DNA of 40,478 nt. Origin: Kiritimatiellales bacterium. GTDB lineage: Bacteria; Verrucomicrobiota; Kiritimatiellia; Kiritimatiellales; Pontiellaceae. Below are positions 17,246 to 25,852 of the stretch, piece after piece; positions within the stretch are counted from its first letter, which is position 1; each line of letters opens with the position of its first letter. Both the position numbers and the translations under genes were made by a program. The notes below the pieces were generated by a model. It saw only the letters and a program-made list of their open reading frames with translations, ran no database searches and was not told the origin of the DNA. Where the stretch lies: the NCBI GenBank assembly GCA_021734345.1, contig JAIPJC010000015.1:1-40478 (forward strand), read 5' to 3'.

Positions 17246-19205
17246 TGGTGACGGTGGTTCCGCCGGCACTGGTTTCGATATCCATCTGTCCGTTGTGGTC
17301 GATCACGGCTCGTTTGGCGATGGGCAAGCCCAGTCCGAGGCCGCGCGCCTTGATGGTGCTGAACGGCGAGAATATCTTGTCGCGCAACGATTCGTCGATT
17401 CCGCTGCCGTTGTCGGCGACGGTAATAAAGACCTTGGCCCGCCCATTCTGCGGATTGCGGCTCTTGACCGAGAGATTGATCCGGGAGCCGGGCTTGTTGT
17501 TAAGGTTTTCGGCCGAGTTTTTCAACAGGTGGTATATGCACTCTTCCAATGCGGATTCGGCTCCGCTGATTTGCAGCTGCGAGTCGTCGGACGAAAGGTG
17601 GATCTTGAGGTTTTCGTGCCCGAACTCGGCTTGGACGCGGGTGACGGCATGTTCGATCGGTTTGCGGATATCCAAAGGCTGGAAGTCCGGCGTGGGCGGG
17701 TTGGCGAATTCGTTGATCTTGTCGATGATATGGTTGAGTTGATCGACTTCCGCCGTAACCTGCTCGCTGAACTCGGCGCGGAATTCGGGATCTTCGTAGC
17801 GCTCGGGCAGGAGCTGCGAAAAGGTTTTGATCGCCACGAGCGGGTTGCGGATTTCGTGGCTCATGCTGGAGGCGAGCTCGTTCCAGAACGAAGCGCGTTC
17901 GAGCTGCTCCTCTTTTTCCTGCAGGAGCTTGGCGCCGGTTACGTCGCGCAGCATCATCATGGCGCCGACGCAGTTCCCGCCGTTCATCAGGCAGCGCGTC
18001 TCGCCGGAGAGGGTGAGTTTGGTGCGTACATCCGTCCATTCGTTGGAGTCGCGGAGTTCCTGGTTGGCGAGCGCCCGCCGCAGCATGTCGGCAATACGGC
18101 TGCCGAGGGCTTCGGCGCGTTGGCCAATGACGGTTTCCGATTCGTTGTTCAGGATCATGCTGGCGGTGCTGTTGAACCATCGGACGATGGCGTTTTCGTC
18201 GCATGCGATGATGCCGAAGGGGATGGAATGGAGCAGGGTTTCGGCCAGGGCTTTCTGCAGGGCGGTTTCTTCGTATTGAAGCGCCTTTTCAAGGGTGGTG
18301 GAAATATGGTCGGCCAGGCCGGTAAGGTCTTCGAGGTCTTCCGTCTCGAAAGGGATGCCGGTGGAGCGCTGGCCGACGAAGATCCAGCCTTTGATGCGGC
18401 CGGCGGCATAGAGCGGGATGATGATTTCCGCACCGAGCGCATCGAGCATTCGCTTGAGCATGGCGCGTTCCTCGGGATCGCGGACATTTTCCAGAATCTT
18501 GCGCGACACCAGATGGGTGTTCATTTCCAGCCATTGGACGAAAGGATCGGCTTCGTGGATGGATAGGCTTTCGGTGGCGCCTAGGCATCTCATCCCGGCC
18601 TGGAAGACATAGGTCGTGTCGGCTTCGGGCTTGATGAAGATGCCGGCACGGGATACGCGGGCCGTGGCGACCAGCCCTTCGACAACGCTGTCGAAAAGCA
18701 TGGCGAGGTTGTCGAAGTTTTTCTGCGCCTTGGAAAAGTTCTGCAGCGGAGCGGAGAAGAGAGTGCGTTGCTGCGGCTTGGGCTCCGTTTGCCGGGCGTT
18801 GAGCTTGGCCAGCTCGTCTTCAAGCAGCCGGGTCTTTTGCCGCAGACGCAGGCTTTCGACCGCGTGCTTGAGCAGCGCCTGGAATTCGCGCCGATCCGGT
18901 TCCAAACTGGTGGTGGCAAACAGGTCGAGCCATTCGGCAGTCAGCATGGGGTCGGACCGATCGGCTCCCATGGCGATGATGACGGTCATCGGACGGGTGG
19001 TTTTGATTTCCGCGAGAACATCGAGACAGTTCGGGGCGCGCAGGTCCGCCAGCAATACGGTATCGCCAAACTGGTTGAGCCACTGGCTGAGTTCGGACTC
19101 CGTTTCGATGGGATGCAGGGCGGCAACGGACGAGGCGATCCGGATGAGGCGGCCGCTCATCTCGTCGTCGCGACTGTATAGGATGCATGACGGCATGGTC
19201 TTCAT
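17220..19205 (-). CDS. Cytosolic sensor histidine kinase (receiver-like, GAF, PAS, HisKA, HATPase)
   Basis: A 661-residue protein from ATG 19205, which overlaps the upstream kinase stop (ATGA). No membrane segment is seen. In order: a receiver-like N-terminal domain (about 1-125, with VLLADLRAP at the phospho-Asp position but a weak pattern elsewhere), a short coiled linker, a GAF domain (about 160-320), a PAS domain (about 325-430, SIPFGIIACDENAIVRWFNS), HisKA with phospho-accepting His450 (SHEIRNPLVAIKTF), and a HATPase_c domain with N box (LLKNSAENL), DNGSGID and GLGLGLPIAKR. The H-box and following IKTFxQLLPxRYxD closely match the upstream kinase, so the two are paralogues and may form heterodimers or a relay. 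No response regulator gene adjoins. Confidence 0.88.
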   Translation of the reverse strand: MKTMPSCILYSRDDEMSGRLIRIASSVAALHPIETESELSQWLNQFGDTVLLADLRAPNCLDVLAEIKTTRPMTVIIAMGADRSDPMLTAEWLDLFATTSLEPDRREFQALLKHAVESLRLRQKTRLLEDELAKLNARQTEPKPQQRTLFSAPLQNFSKAQKNFDNLAMLFDSVVEGLVATARVSRAGIFIKPEADTTYVFQAGMRCLGATESLSIHEADPFVQWLEMNTHLVSRKILENVRDPEERAMLKRMLDALGAEIIIPLYAAGRIKGWIFVGQRSTGIPFETEDLEDLTGLADHISTTLEKALQYEETALQKALAETLLHSIPFGIIACDENAIVRWFNSTASMILNNESETVIGQRAEALGSRIADMLRRALANQELRDSNEWTDVRTKLTLSGETRCLMNGGNCVGAMMMLRDVTGAKLLQEKEEQLERASFWNELASSMSHEIRNPLVAIKTFSQLLPERYEDPEFRAEFSEQVTAEVDQLNHIIDKINEFANPPTPDFQPLDIRKPIEHAVTRVQAEFGHENLKIHLSSDDSQLQISGAESALEECIYHLLKNSAENLNNKPGSRINLSVKSRNPQNGRAKVFITVADNGSGIDESLRDKIFSPFSTIKARGLGLGLPIAKRAVIDHNGQMDIETSAGGTTVTITLPALQS

Positions 19206-21715
19206 GCGATGCCATCCTCCTTGAGCAGGGGGATGTAGATGTAGAACGTGGTGCCCATTCCTACTTCGCTTTCGACCTCGATTGCCCCGTGGTGCTCGCG
19301 GATGATTCCGTGGGCAACGGAGAGGCCCATCCCGGTTCCTTCGCTTTTGCTGGTGAAGAATGGATCAAAAATCTTTTGCATTTGGTCTTTAGGGATACCT
19401 TTCCCGTTGTCGCTGATGTGCAGGCGGATGCAGGGAGCCGAGGATATGTGGTCGGTATCGGTGCCTTGCACAAAATGGTAGGTGCTGATGGTGGAGCCGA
19501 CGATGATGGTGCCGTTGCTGCCGATGGCATCGATGGCATTCAAATTCAGATTGACCAGGGCTTGGGTGAGCAGATCCGCGTCGCCCGAGATCAAATCCTG
19601 TTCCGCACGGAAGGAGGTCTGCAATTTGATGTTCTTTTGCGCCAGCTGTTCGTGGATGAGCTTGAGCGTCTGTTCAACGGTCGCATGCAGCTTCATGGGG
19701 ACGAGATGGGGTTGGGATGGTTTTGAGAAGCTGAGCAGTTGGTTCACGATCCCATCGATACGCGCAACTTCATGGGCCACTAGGGAGGAGAAGTCCTTGC
19801 GGAAATCATCGTCTTGGTAGCGCGTGGGGAGGAGTTGGGTAAAGGTCTTGATGGTCACAAGCGGGTTTTTAATCTCGTGCGCCATGCCCGCGGCCAAGGT
19901 GCCGACGCTTGATAGCTGATCCGACCGCCGCACTTGCTCTTCAAGCTTTTTGAGTTCGGTCATATCGGTGAAGACCAGCAGGGCCCCCATCGGCTTGTTG
20001 TCGTGGCCATGGAGAAAGGCGGAACCCATGCGTATCGTCGTGCTCTCCTCATCGACCGCTTCGGCAAGCAATCGGGCGTCCACATTGCGCATGCCTGCTC
20101 GAGTAGCCAAGGTGGTTTCCAGAGCCTTGGAAATAGATCTAGGTAGCACGTCAATGGATTGCCCGATGGCCTGCCCTTCTGCTAGTCCGGTGATGCGTTG
20201 CGCCTCGTGATTGATCAACGTAATCCTACGTTCAGGACTGGCCACAATCACGCCGCTCACCAGCTGGTCCAGCAGGATTTCATTGCGGATCTTGCTGTCC
20301 TGCATCTCCGTATACATCTGCGCATTGTCCAGCGCCACCGCGAACTGGTTGCAGAGTATTTGAAGGGCATCCTGCTCGGTCTTGTCGTAGATGCGCCCGC
20401 CGCGCCGGGAACCAAGCAATACCAAGCCTGTGAGCGCTCCTTTTGAGAAGATGCCAGTAGCTACACTAACTTCGGCCTCATTGAGTTGTTGTACGGTCTC
20501 TGAAGTTCGAGAAGTTGCTCTAATGCGGATAAGACTATCCCGACATACAGGGTCTTTAGTGCTGCGAATCATCTGAATAATGGCCGTATTCATTGGCCAT
20601 GATTTTGCTCTCCCTAGGCTCACTTTTGGGTGGCTCTGAATGAATGCACCGTCTTGATGGGTCAGAATGGATATATCATCAGCATCCATGGAATCTCTGA
20701 GGAGTTCGGAAAACTGGTTCATGAGAGCGTTAATCGTAGTAACAGATTGGAATATGGTTCCGGCCTTTTTCATAGTTTTTTGAACATCGAAGGCCGTTGC
20801 ATTGCTAAAGAGAAAATCAGCTGCTCGCTGCATGTGCCGTCTGGCAGTAAGCATTGAAAATGCGGTTGCAAGTGCAGGAATAAGGTGACTTGGAAATGTG
20901 GATGTAATAGCCAATACGTTGCTAAAACTCTGTACAACGAACCATGTTGCATAATAAATAATGCTCAGATAGACCGTTATAAGAACGTAGGCTGTAACTC
21001 GACGCAACAATGTCGATACAGTCAATATTTTGTGTACAGCGACGCCGTATGCAACTATCGCGGAGATCGTAAAAACGCTGGCCGCATTTGTGATGGGGAC
21101 AGTGCTAGACGATTTTGAAAGGATCGAAAGAAAAGTCCCCAATATGCCTAGGCTTAATCCTGTCAATCCGGCGAGTACGAGGAATTCCAATTCGAGTCGT
21201 TGTGATCCTTTCAGCTGTTTCCGGTCTCGGGCCACGTTGTATGCAAGTGCCCCTATGGAATAAACAAAATACAATACTAGGAAGATAAATGGAGGTCCGT
21301 ACTCTGGTTGTACTAGATTAAGAGCATGCTCGGATTCAGGGAATCGAACAGATTTTGTAAACGAGGGTAAAAAACACATCAAAGAGATAATGACATTTAA
21401 AACAATTTGGCCTGTATTTTGTGTTAATAGTGTGTGCCAAGGGCTATCCGGGGTCTTAATGGAAAGGCGAAGTAGTTGGAATGAGGTGGGGATGCAGATT
21501 GAAATTGCGCAGGCTGTATTGATGCTGATTATCGCTTGTCTGGGAGTAACTGAGTGCAGGATAAGTAAATTTGCTAGCAACCAAAGAAACATAAAAATGG
21601 TCGAAACGAGGTAGGCTTGATTTGCTTTTCGCGGCCTGTTTGTAAGGTAGACAGTAATACCCAAGCCGAAATCTGCAAAAATTGTAAAAATTAAAATGAG
21701 GGAAATCAGGATCAT
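19202..21715 (-). CDS. Membrane sensor histidine kinase (multi-TM, GAF, PAS, HisKA, HATPase)
   Basis: An 837-residue protein. ATG 21715 overlaps the stop of the small upstream frame (ATGA). About eight membrane helices fill residues 1-290, then a GAF domain (about 320-490), a PAS domain (about 495-600, LVSGVIVASPERRITLINHE), HisKA with His613 (MAHEIKNPLVTIKTF) and HATPase_c (NLNLNAIDAIG; DNGKGIP; GTGMGLSVAHGI). The layout resembles PrsK-type kinases (7TM-like sensor plus GAF). That family is linked to sigma-54 regulators, but no such regulator is in the window. G+C content drops sharply in the membrane half compared with the kinase half, so the sensor part may have a different origin. Confidence 0.9.
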   Translation of the reverse strand: MILISLILIFTIFADFGLGITVYLTNRPRKANQAYLVSTIFMFLWLLANLLILHSVTPRQAIISINTACAISICIPTSFQLLRLSIKTPDSPWHTLLTQNTGQIVLNVIISLMCFLPSFTKSVRFPESEHALNLVQPEYGPPFIFLVLYFVYSIGALAYNVARDRKQLKGSQRLELEFLVLAGLTGLSLGILGTFLSILSKSSSTVPITNAASVFTISAIVAYGVAVHKILTVSTLLRRVTAYVLITVYLSIIYYATWFVVQSFSNVLAITSTFPSHLIPALATAFSMLTARRHMQRAADFLFSNATAFDVQKTMKKAGTIFQSVTTINALMNQFSELLRDSMDADDISILTHQDGAFIQSHPKVSLGRAKSWPMNTAIIQMIRSTKDPVCRDSLIRIRATSRTSETVQQLNEAEVSVATGIFSKGALTGLVLLGSRRGGRIYDKTEQDALQILCNQFAVALDNAQMYTEMQDSKIRNEILLDQLVSGVIVASPERRITLINHEAQRITGLAEGQAIGQSIDVLPRSISKALETTLATRAGMRNVDARLLAEAVDEESTTIRMGSAFLHGHDNKPMGALLVFTDMTELKKLEEQVRRSDQLSSVGTLAAGMAHEIKNPLVTIKTFTQLLPTRYQDDDFRKDFSSLVAHEVARIDGIVNQLLSFSKPSQPHLVPMKLHATVEQTLKLIHEQLAQKNIKLQTSFRAEQDLISGDADLLTQALVNLNLNAIDAIGSNGTIIVGSTISTYHFVQGTDTDHISSAPCIRLHISDNGKGIPKDQMQKIFDPFFTSKSEGTGMGLSVAHGIIREHHGAIEVESEVGMGTTFYIYIPLLKEDGIA

Positions 21716-21912
21716 GTGACTAAACCGCTAATTCTTGGCTCGTAGTTCTGCTCCCCAATCAACGCGTTGGAAATAAAGATCAATCGAGATGATGGCCGCT
21801 GGCTTGGTAGAGTTAAAAGCAGCGTTTCATGCTTTTGATCGAAGTCCGTTTTAAAGAGAAATACACCGAAGAACATATGAGCTAAGTTTTTGATAGTGTA
21901 TTGCGATGACAT
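21712..21912 (-). CDS. Possible 66-residue protein between the ketosynthase and kinase genes
   Basis: ATG 21912 lies 10 bases after the ketosynthase stop, and the stop overlaps the kinase start as ATGA, like the real genes here. The frame stays open further upstream inside the ketosynthase gene, so a longer start at 22029 is possible but would overlap. The product (MSSQYTIKNLAHMFFGVFLF...) has one mildly hydrophobic stretch and no recognised domain. It is very AT-rich. It may be a true small protein, a decayed gene, or only a coupling frame that delivers ribosomes to the kinase start. Confidence 0.4.
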   Translation of the reverse strand: MSSQYTIKNLAHMFFGVFLFKTDFDQKHETLLLTLPSQRPSSRLIFISNALIGEQNYEPRISGLVT

Positions 21913-21922
21913 AATGAGCGCT

Positions 21923-23125
21923 CTATACGTTTTCCAGTACCATACTTCCGTTACTTCGCCCAAATCCATGAGTATTAATAAGAGAGCATTGTATTTTTTG
22001 CGTGCGGGCGATAAGAGGAACATGGTCAAGATCGCAATCGGGATCCTTTGTTGTGTAGTTGGTGGAGGCTGGAATTAATAGATTTCTCATGGTCAAACAA
22101 GTTGCAATCAGTTGATGAACACCTCCGGTTCCCATTGCGCTTCCGCATGCGCCTTTAATTGATGTAACTGGAATCTGATATGAATACTCACCAAATACAG
22201 CCTTGATTGAATTGGTTTCGGTTAAATCAATTTCTGGATCACTTGGTGCATGGGCACTAATGTAATCTATTTTTTTTCTGCTAACGCCGGCATTGTCAAG
22301 GGCTCTTCTCATGGCACCTTCGATGCCAGCAGCTTCGAATGAACGCAAGGGATCAATGCATGTTCCATAGCCAGAGATGTAACAATATGGTCGTATGCCT
22401 CTTTCTGAGGCATGCTCTTCGCTTTCGAGTATGACGACTCCTGCGCCCTCCGCGATTACTCCGCCTTTTCGGAATAAATCAAAGGGACGGGCTGCCGTTT
22501 GCGGCGACTCGTAGTCTTTTGGAAGCTTCCTTGCTTTATTGAAGCCATCAAATACATAGTGCGTAGTAGTCGTGTCGGATCCTCCTGCTATTACGACATC
22601 AGCTTTGCCTTGCCTTATCAAAGTACTGGCAAGCGCAACAGCGTCTAGGCTTGATGCACATCCATTGGAGACATAATGAATGCAGGCATTAAGACTGTTG
22701 ATATAGGCAATTGCGCTCGCCGGAGCATTGGGGATACAATTTACGGCCGTAGTCACAGATGGTGGTTGCGCCAGTAAATCCATGGCCATCGCGCTACTTC
22801 CCATTACAATGGGGAGGTCGTGAATCTGTTGGAGATAATCCAGAGATAATCCAGAGTCCGCAATCGCTTGCTGTGCAGCGGCGATGGCAAGTTGCGTGAA
22901 GCGCCCCATTCTCTTTGGTTTGATAGATGGATTTAAATATTGGCTCGGATCAAAATTGGAGATTTCGCCTGCTATTGCATGCGGCATGTCTGTTATATCA
23001 AACTGCGTGACTGGTCCAATGCCGGATTCGCCGGCGAGGAGGGAGTTCCAAAACGCCTCTTTGCCGATGCCGTTTGCCGCCAGCACGCCCAAGCCGGTTA
23101 TGACTACTCTATTTTTCCCAATCAC
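21923..23125 (-). CDS. FabF-like 3-ketoacyl synthase with altered active site
   Basis: A 400-residue thiolase-fold ketosynthase starting at GTG 23125 (AGAGGTG upstream). It has the nucleophile Cys156 (SNGCASSLDAVALA), the first His at 292 (ISAHAPSDPEIDLTET, where FabF has AHGTST), Lys324 and the C-terminal HGFGRSNGSMVLE loop. At the second catalytic His, where FabF reads TGHLLGAAG, this protein reads CGSAMGTGG, so Ser329 replaces the His. This suggests a chain-initiating, acyl-transferring or otherwise non-standard ketosynthase rather than housekeeping FabF. It leads an operon with two kinases, an unusual setting, and diverges from a FadL-like gene. Lower G+C than the distal kinase genes hints at transfer. 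Confidence 0.85.
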   Translation of the reverse strand: MIGKNRVVITGLGVLAANGIGKEAFWNSLLAGESGIGPVTQFDITDMPHAIAGEISNFDPSQYLNPSIKPKRMGRFTQLAIAAAQQAIADSGLSLDYLQQIHDLPIVMGSSAMAMDLLAQPPSVTTAVNCIPNAPASAIAYINSLNACIHYVSNGCASSLDAVALASTLIRQGKADVVIAGGSDTTTTHYVFDGFNKARKLPKDYESPQTAARPFDLFRKGGVIAEGAGVVILESEEHASERGIRPYCYISGYGTCIDPLRSFEAAGIEGAMRRALDNAGVSRKKIDYISAHAPSDPEIDLTETNSIKAVFGEYSYQIPVTSIKGACGSAMGTGGVHQLIATCLTMRNLLIPASTNYTTKDPDCDLDHVPLIARTQKIQCSLINTHGFGRSNGSMVLENV

Positions 23126-23221
23126 GTGTTAAGTCCCCACCTCTGCGCCAAGCCTCTGCATCTTTTTATTTCGTTAACCCCATAACGCTGTCCAAAGATG
23201 AATGCTTACTACGTGTCTGCC

Positions 23222-23250
23222 GATATATTTTGTTCCGCATTAAATATCAA
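23222..23250 (-). promoter_or_regulatory. Probable sigma-70 promoter of the ketosynthase-kinase operon
   Basis: On the minus strand TTGATA (23250-23245) and TATATC (23227-23222) are separated by 17 bp in an AT-rich stretch. This puts the transcription start near 23215 with a leader of about 90 nt before GTG 23125. Confidence 0.5.
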
Positions 23251-23307
23251 TATGTTGTGTTCAGCAAGAATTAATACACAACCTGTAGACAAAAACCAGA
23301 TGACAAA

Positions 23308-23323
23308 TGGCACGCCAGTTGCT
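23308..23323 (+). promoter_or_regulatory. Sigma-54 promoter of the FadL-like gene
   Basis: TGGCACGCCAGTTGCT matches the -24/-12 consensus (TGGCACG, 4 bp, TTGCW) exactly, with GG at 23309-23310 and GC at 23321-23322. Transcription would start near 23334, 36 bp before ATG 23370. An enhancer-binding activator is required, but none is encoded in this window. Confidence 0.85.
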
Positions 23324-23369
23324 AAAAGGTGAGCGGTCTAGATTCTAACGATAACCGAGGAGCAGCGAA

Positions 23370-24635
23370 ATGGGAAAGCAATATGGAATAGGTGGGTTCG
23401 GTGGATTAACTCTTTTGATGGCGATGGCCGTGGTACAAGGCGTATTGGCCGATGGGTATCGCAATCCACCGCCAACCGCCGAAGGTATCGCAAAGTCAGG
23501 GGCAAACATGGTATTCGTGGATGATGCGTCTTCCATTTTCTACAACCCCGCCAATCTAGTAGACTTGAGCGGCGTATCGGTCGTGTTGGATCTGACGCTG
23601 GCACGAACTGAAAGCACCTACACCAGTGCATATTCAGGCCAGAAGGCGACTTCGGATGCCGACTGGAATGCGCTTCCGAACTTGTTTATCGGCGCTCCTG
23701 TTGGGGATCGTGGGCTTGCGATTGGTTTGGGTATATCAACCCCCTTTGGCCAAGGCAGTTCATATAATCAAAATGATTTGGTAAATATACCGGCCTTTGC
23801 GGCAACCAATCCTCCCGCCATCTATGAGGGTCAAATTGCGCTGATCAACATCAATCCGACCATGGCTCTAAAAATCAATGAGAAACTCTCATTTGGCATC
23901 GGTTTGGACGTGTATTACTCCCAACTAACATTCAAGCAATACTACCCGTGGGCTTCGATTGCTCCGCTACCAGACCAAAACGCAAAGGCGGAAGGGGATG
24001 GATATGGAATCGGCGGCAATGCTGCCGTCACATGGAAATTTGCGGACAAACAAAAACTGGCATTTTCATACCGAAGCGAAGTGAAAGTCGAATATGAAGG
24101 TGATTTGACGGTTTCGCCTACAGGTGTTGCGACGCCACCGCAGCTGGCGGGCAGTTCTTTTGCTCTAGATATCATTTATCCCACGGTCTTGGGAGCGGGT
24201 TACGGTATAGAGTTAAATGACAAGATTCGCATAGAAGCCAACCTCGAATGGCTCGGCTGGTCGGCGAATAAATCACAAACCGCCAATCTTGGATCGAATG
24301 GATCGCTTACCATCCCGCAAAACTGGAAAGATACGTTTACTTTTGGCGTCGGCGGCGACTGGCAACTCGATGAAAATTGGGTGGCTCGTGCTGGGTATGC
24401 CTTTATCGAAAGTCCAATTCCGGATCAAACCATGGCTCCGATTCTTCCAGATGCCGATCGCCACGCCCTAAGCCTTGGCTTGGGCTACACGACAGGGAAC
24501 CACACGATTGATGTTTCCTATACCTACAGCATCTATGGAAGCCGCAAGGTTAGTCCTGCGACAAATCCATTATTTCCGGGCTCTTATGACATTGATTCCG
24601 ACCTCTTGGGTCTGACATACTCCTACAGTTTTTAA
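23370..24635 (+). CDS. FadL/TodX-family outer-membrane channel
   Basis: A 421-residue porin starting at ATG 23370 behind GAGGAG. A signal peptide (about 1-27, cut after VLA) is followed by the FadL N-terminal hatch (GANMVFVDDASSIFYNPANL, matching the family's DASTVFYNPAGL). Amphipathic beta strands follow to a terminal Phe (LTYSYSF), as required for BAM insertion. FadL-family channels take up hydrophobic molecules by lateral diffusion; FadL itself carries long-chain fatty acids and TodX/TbuX carry aromatic hydrocarbons. Here sigma-54 control and a PCMH-type flavoenzyme two genes downstream favour an aromatic or phenolic substrate, but the divergent ketosynthase keeps fatty acids possible. Confidence 0.88.
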   Translation: MGKQYGIGGFGGLTLLMAMAVVQGVLADGYRNPPPTAEGIAKSGANMVFVDDASSIFYNPANLVDLSGVSVVLDLTLARTESTYTSAYSGQKATSDADWNALPNLFIGAPVGDRGLAIGLGISTPFGQGSSYNQNDLVNIPAFAATNPPAIYEGQIALININPTMALKINEKLSFGIGLDVYYSQLTFKQYYPWASIAPLPDQNAKAEGDGYGIGGNAAVTWKFADKQKLAFSYRSEVKVEYEGDLTVSPTGVATPPQLAGSSFALDIIYPTVLGAGYGIELNDKIRIEANLEWLGWSANKSQTANLGSNGSLTIPQNWKDTFTFGVGGDWQLDENWVARAGYAFIESPIPDQTMAPILPDADRHALSLGLGYTTGNHTIDVSYTYSIYGSRKVSPATNPLFPGSYDIDSDLLGLTYSYSF

Positions 24636-24649
24636 ACAGGGAGTACGGC

Positions 24650-25840
24650 ATGATTGCGGAAATGAAACAGAAACTCGGTACCGTCCTCGTGATCGACGAC
24701 GAACGCGGGCCGCGCGAAAGCCTGCGCATGGTGCTGAAATACGACTACGAAGTTTTTGCCGCCGACCGGGTTGACGGGGGCATTGAGTTGCTGCGGGAAA
24801 AAAAGCCGGATCTGGTGATCATGGATATCCGAATGCCGGAAAAGAGCGGCATCGAAGGTTTGCAGGAAATCCGAGCGATCGATCCCAATGTTTCCATCAT
24901 CATGCTCACGGGCTACGGCGACCTTGAAACCGCCCAGAAAGCCATCCGTTTCGGTGCGAACGACTATCTCCAGAAACCATTCGACACCACCGAAATCCAA
25001 GAGATCGTGAAGAAGTATGTCGAGCGTTCCAAGCTGAACTCCCGCAAGAGAATGGCCCAGGAGGAATTGCAGAAGATGACGCAATCGCTCAGCCGGGAGG
25101 TTGGCCAGACCAATAAACTGACCTCGCTGGGCGCGGCTTCGTCCGAACTGGTGCGCGACCTGCGCAACCCGCTCACCATCATCCGCGGCTATCTGGATTT
25201 ACTGACATACGAGCTGAAGGAAAAGCAGGAAGTGAACTCCGAAGGCATGGAGGAATACCTCAACCAGATCGAACAGAACGTCGAACGCTGCGCCGAGTTG
25301 GTGGAGTCCTGGCGCGCCTTGGGGCGGTTTGATTTTTCCCAGATGCAGCGCATCAATATTCCAAAGATGCTCAACGACTGCTTCCGCGATGCCGCCGCCC
25401 ACACCGATATTTCCCGGTCGATCCAAGTCGAAGGCATCGAAGAACAGTACGAAATGCTCGGCGAACGCCTACAGGTCAAGCGCGCCCTGCAGAACCTGGT
25501 CGACAATGCCGTCACGGCGGTTGGGCAGTCGACCGAACCGGCCATAACCGTGGTGTGCGTGATGGACAAGTCCGATATCGAAATACGGATCAAAGACAAC
25601 GGGTGCGGGGTCGATACGCATCGGCTTCGCTGGATCTTCGAGCCGTTCGACAACACCGCCACCATTGAAAAGGGGGCTGGTTTGGGTCTGTTCATTACCA
25701 AGAAGGTGCTCGAAGAGCACCGCGGCACCCTCCAGTTCGAGAGCCGCGTGGGTGAAGGATCCATCGTCACCGTCAGGATTCCACAAGCGCACACGGCGCT
25801 AGGCTACTATTCCCGCCCGGTATCCATGGTCCAATCCTAA
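24650..25840 (+). CDS. Receiver-histidine kinase hybrid lacking the phospho-accepting His
   Basis: A 396-residue cytosolic protein; ATG 24650 follows GGGAG, 14 bases after the porin stop. The N-terminal receiver domain is intact (D16, D17, phospho-acceptor D59 in VIMDIRMPE, T87, K109 in LQKPFD). A coiled-coil linker (about 120-155) leads to a HisKA-like segment in which the H-box reads LVRDLRNPLTII, so Arg169 (CGC) stands where kinases have His (CAC). The ATPase domain keeps the N box (NLVDNAVTAVG), DNGCGVD and GAGLGLFITKK. It probably binds ATP but cannot autophosphorylate in the usual way. It may act as a phosphatase, a receiver-gated scaffold, or a partner for the two kinases encoded nearby. 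Confidence 0.88.
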   Translation: MIAEMKQKLGTVLVIDDERGPRESLRMVLKYDYEVFAADRVDGGIELLREKKPDLVIMDIRMPEKSGIEGLQEIRAIDPNVSIIMLTGYGDLETAQKAIRFGANDYLQKPFDTTEIQEIVKKYVERSKLNSRKRMAQEELQKMTQSLSREVGQTNKLTSLGAASSELVRDLRNPLTIIRGYLDLLTYELKEKQEVNSEGMEEYLNQIEQNVERCAELVESWRALGRFDFSQMQRINIPKMLNDCFRDAAAHTDISRSIQVEGIEEQYEMLGERLQVKRALQNLVDNAVTAVGQSTEPAITVVCVMDKSDIEIRIKDNGCGVDTHRLRWIFEPFDNTATIEKGAGLGLFITKKVLEEHRGTLQFESRVGEGSIVTVRIPQAHTALGYYSRPVSMVQS

Positions 25841-25852
25841 ACACCATTTCCT

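Noticed and set aside
17136-18566. 476-codon open frame on the plus strand opposite the cytosolic kinase
   Set aside because: Antisense shadow of a well-supported kinase. The true plus-strand content here is only the hydrolase remnant in another frame up to 17245.
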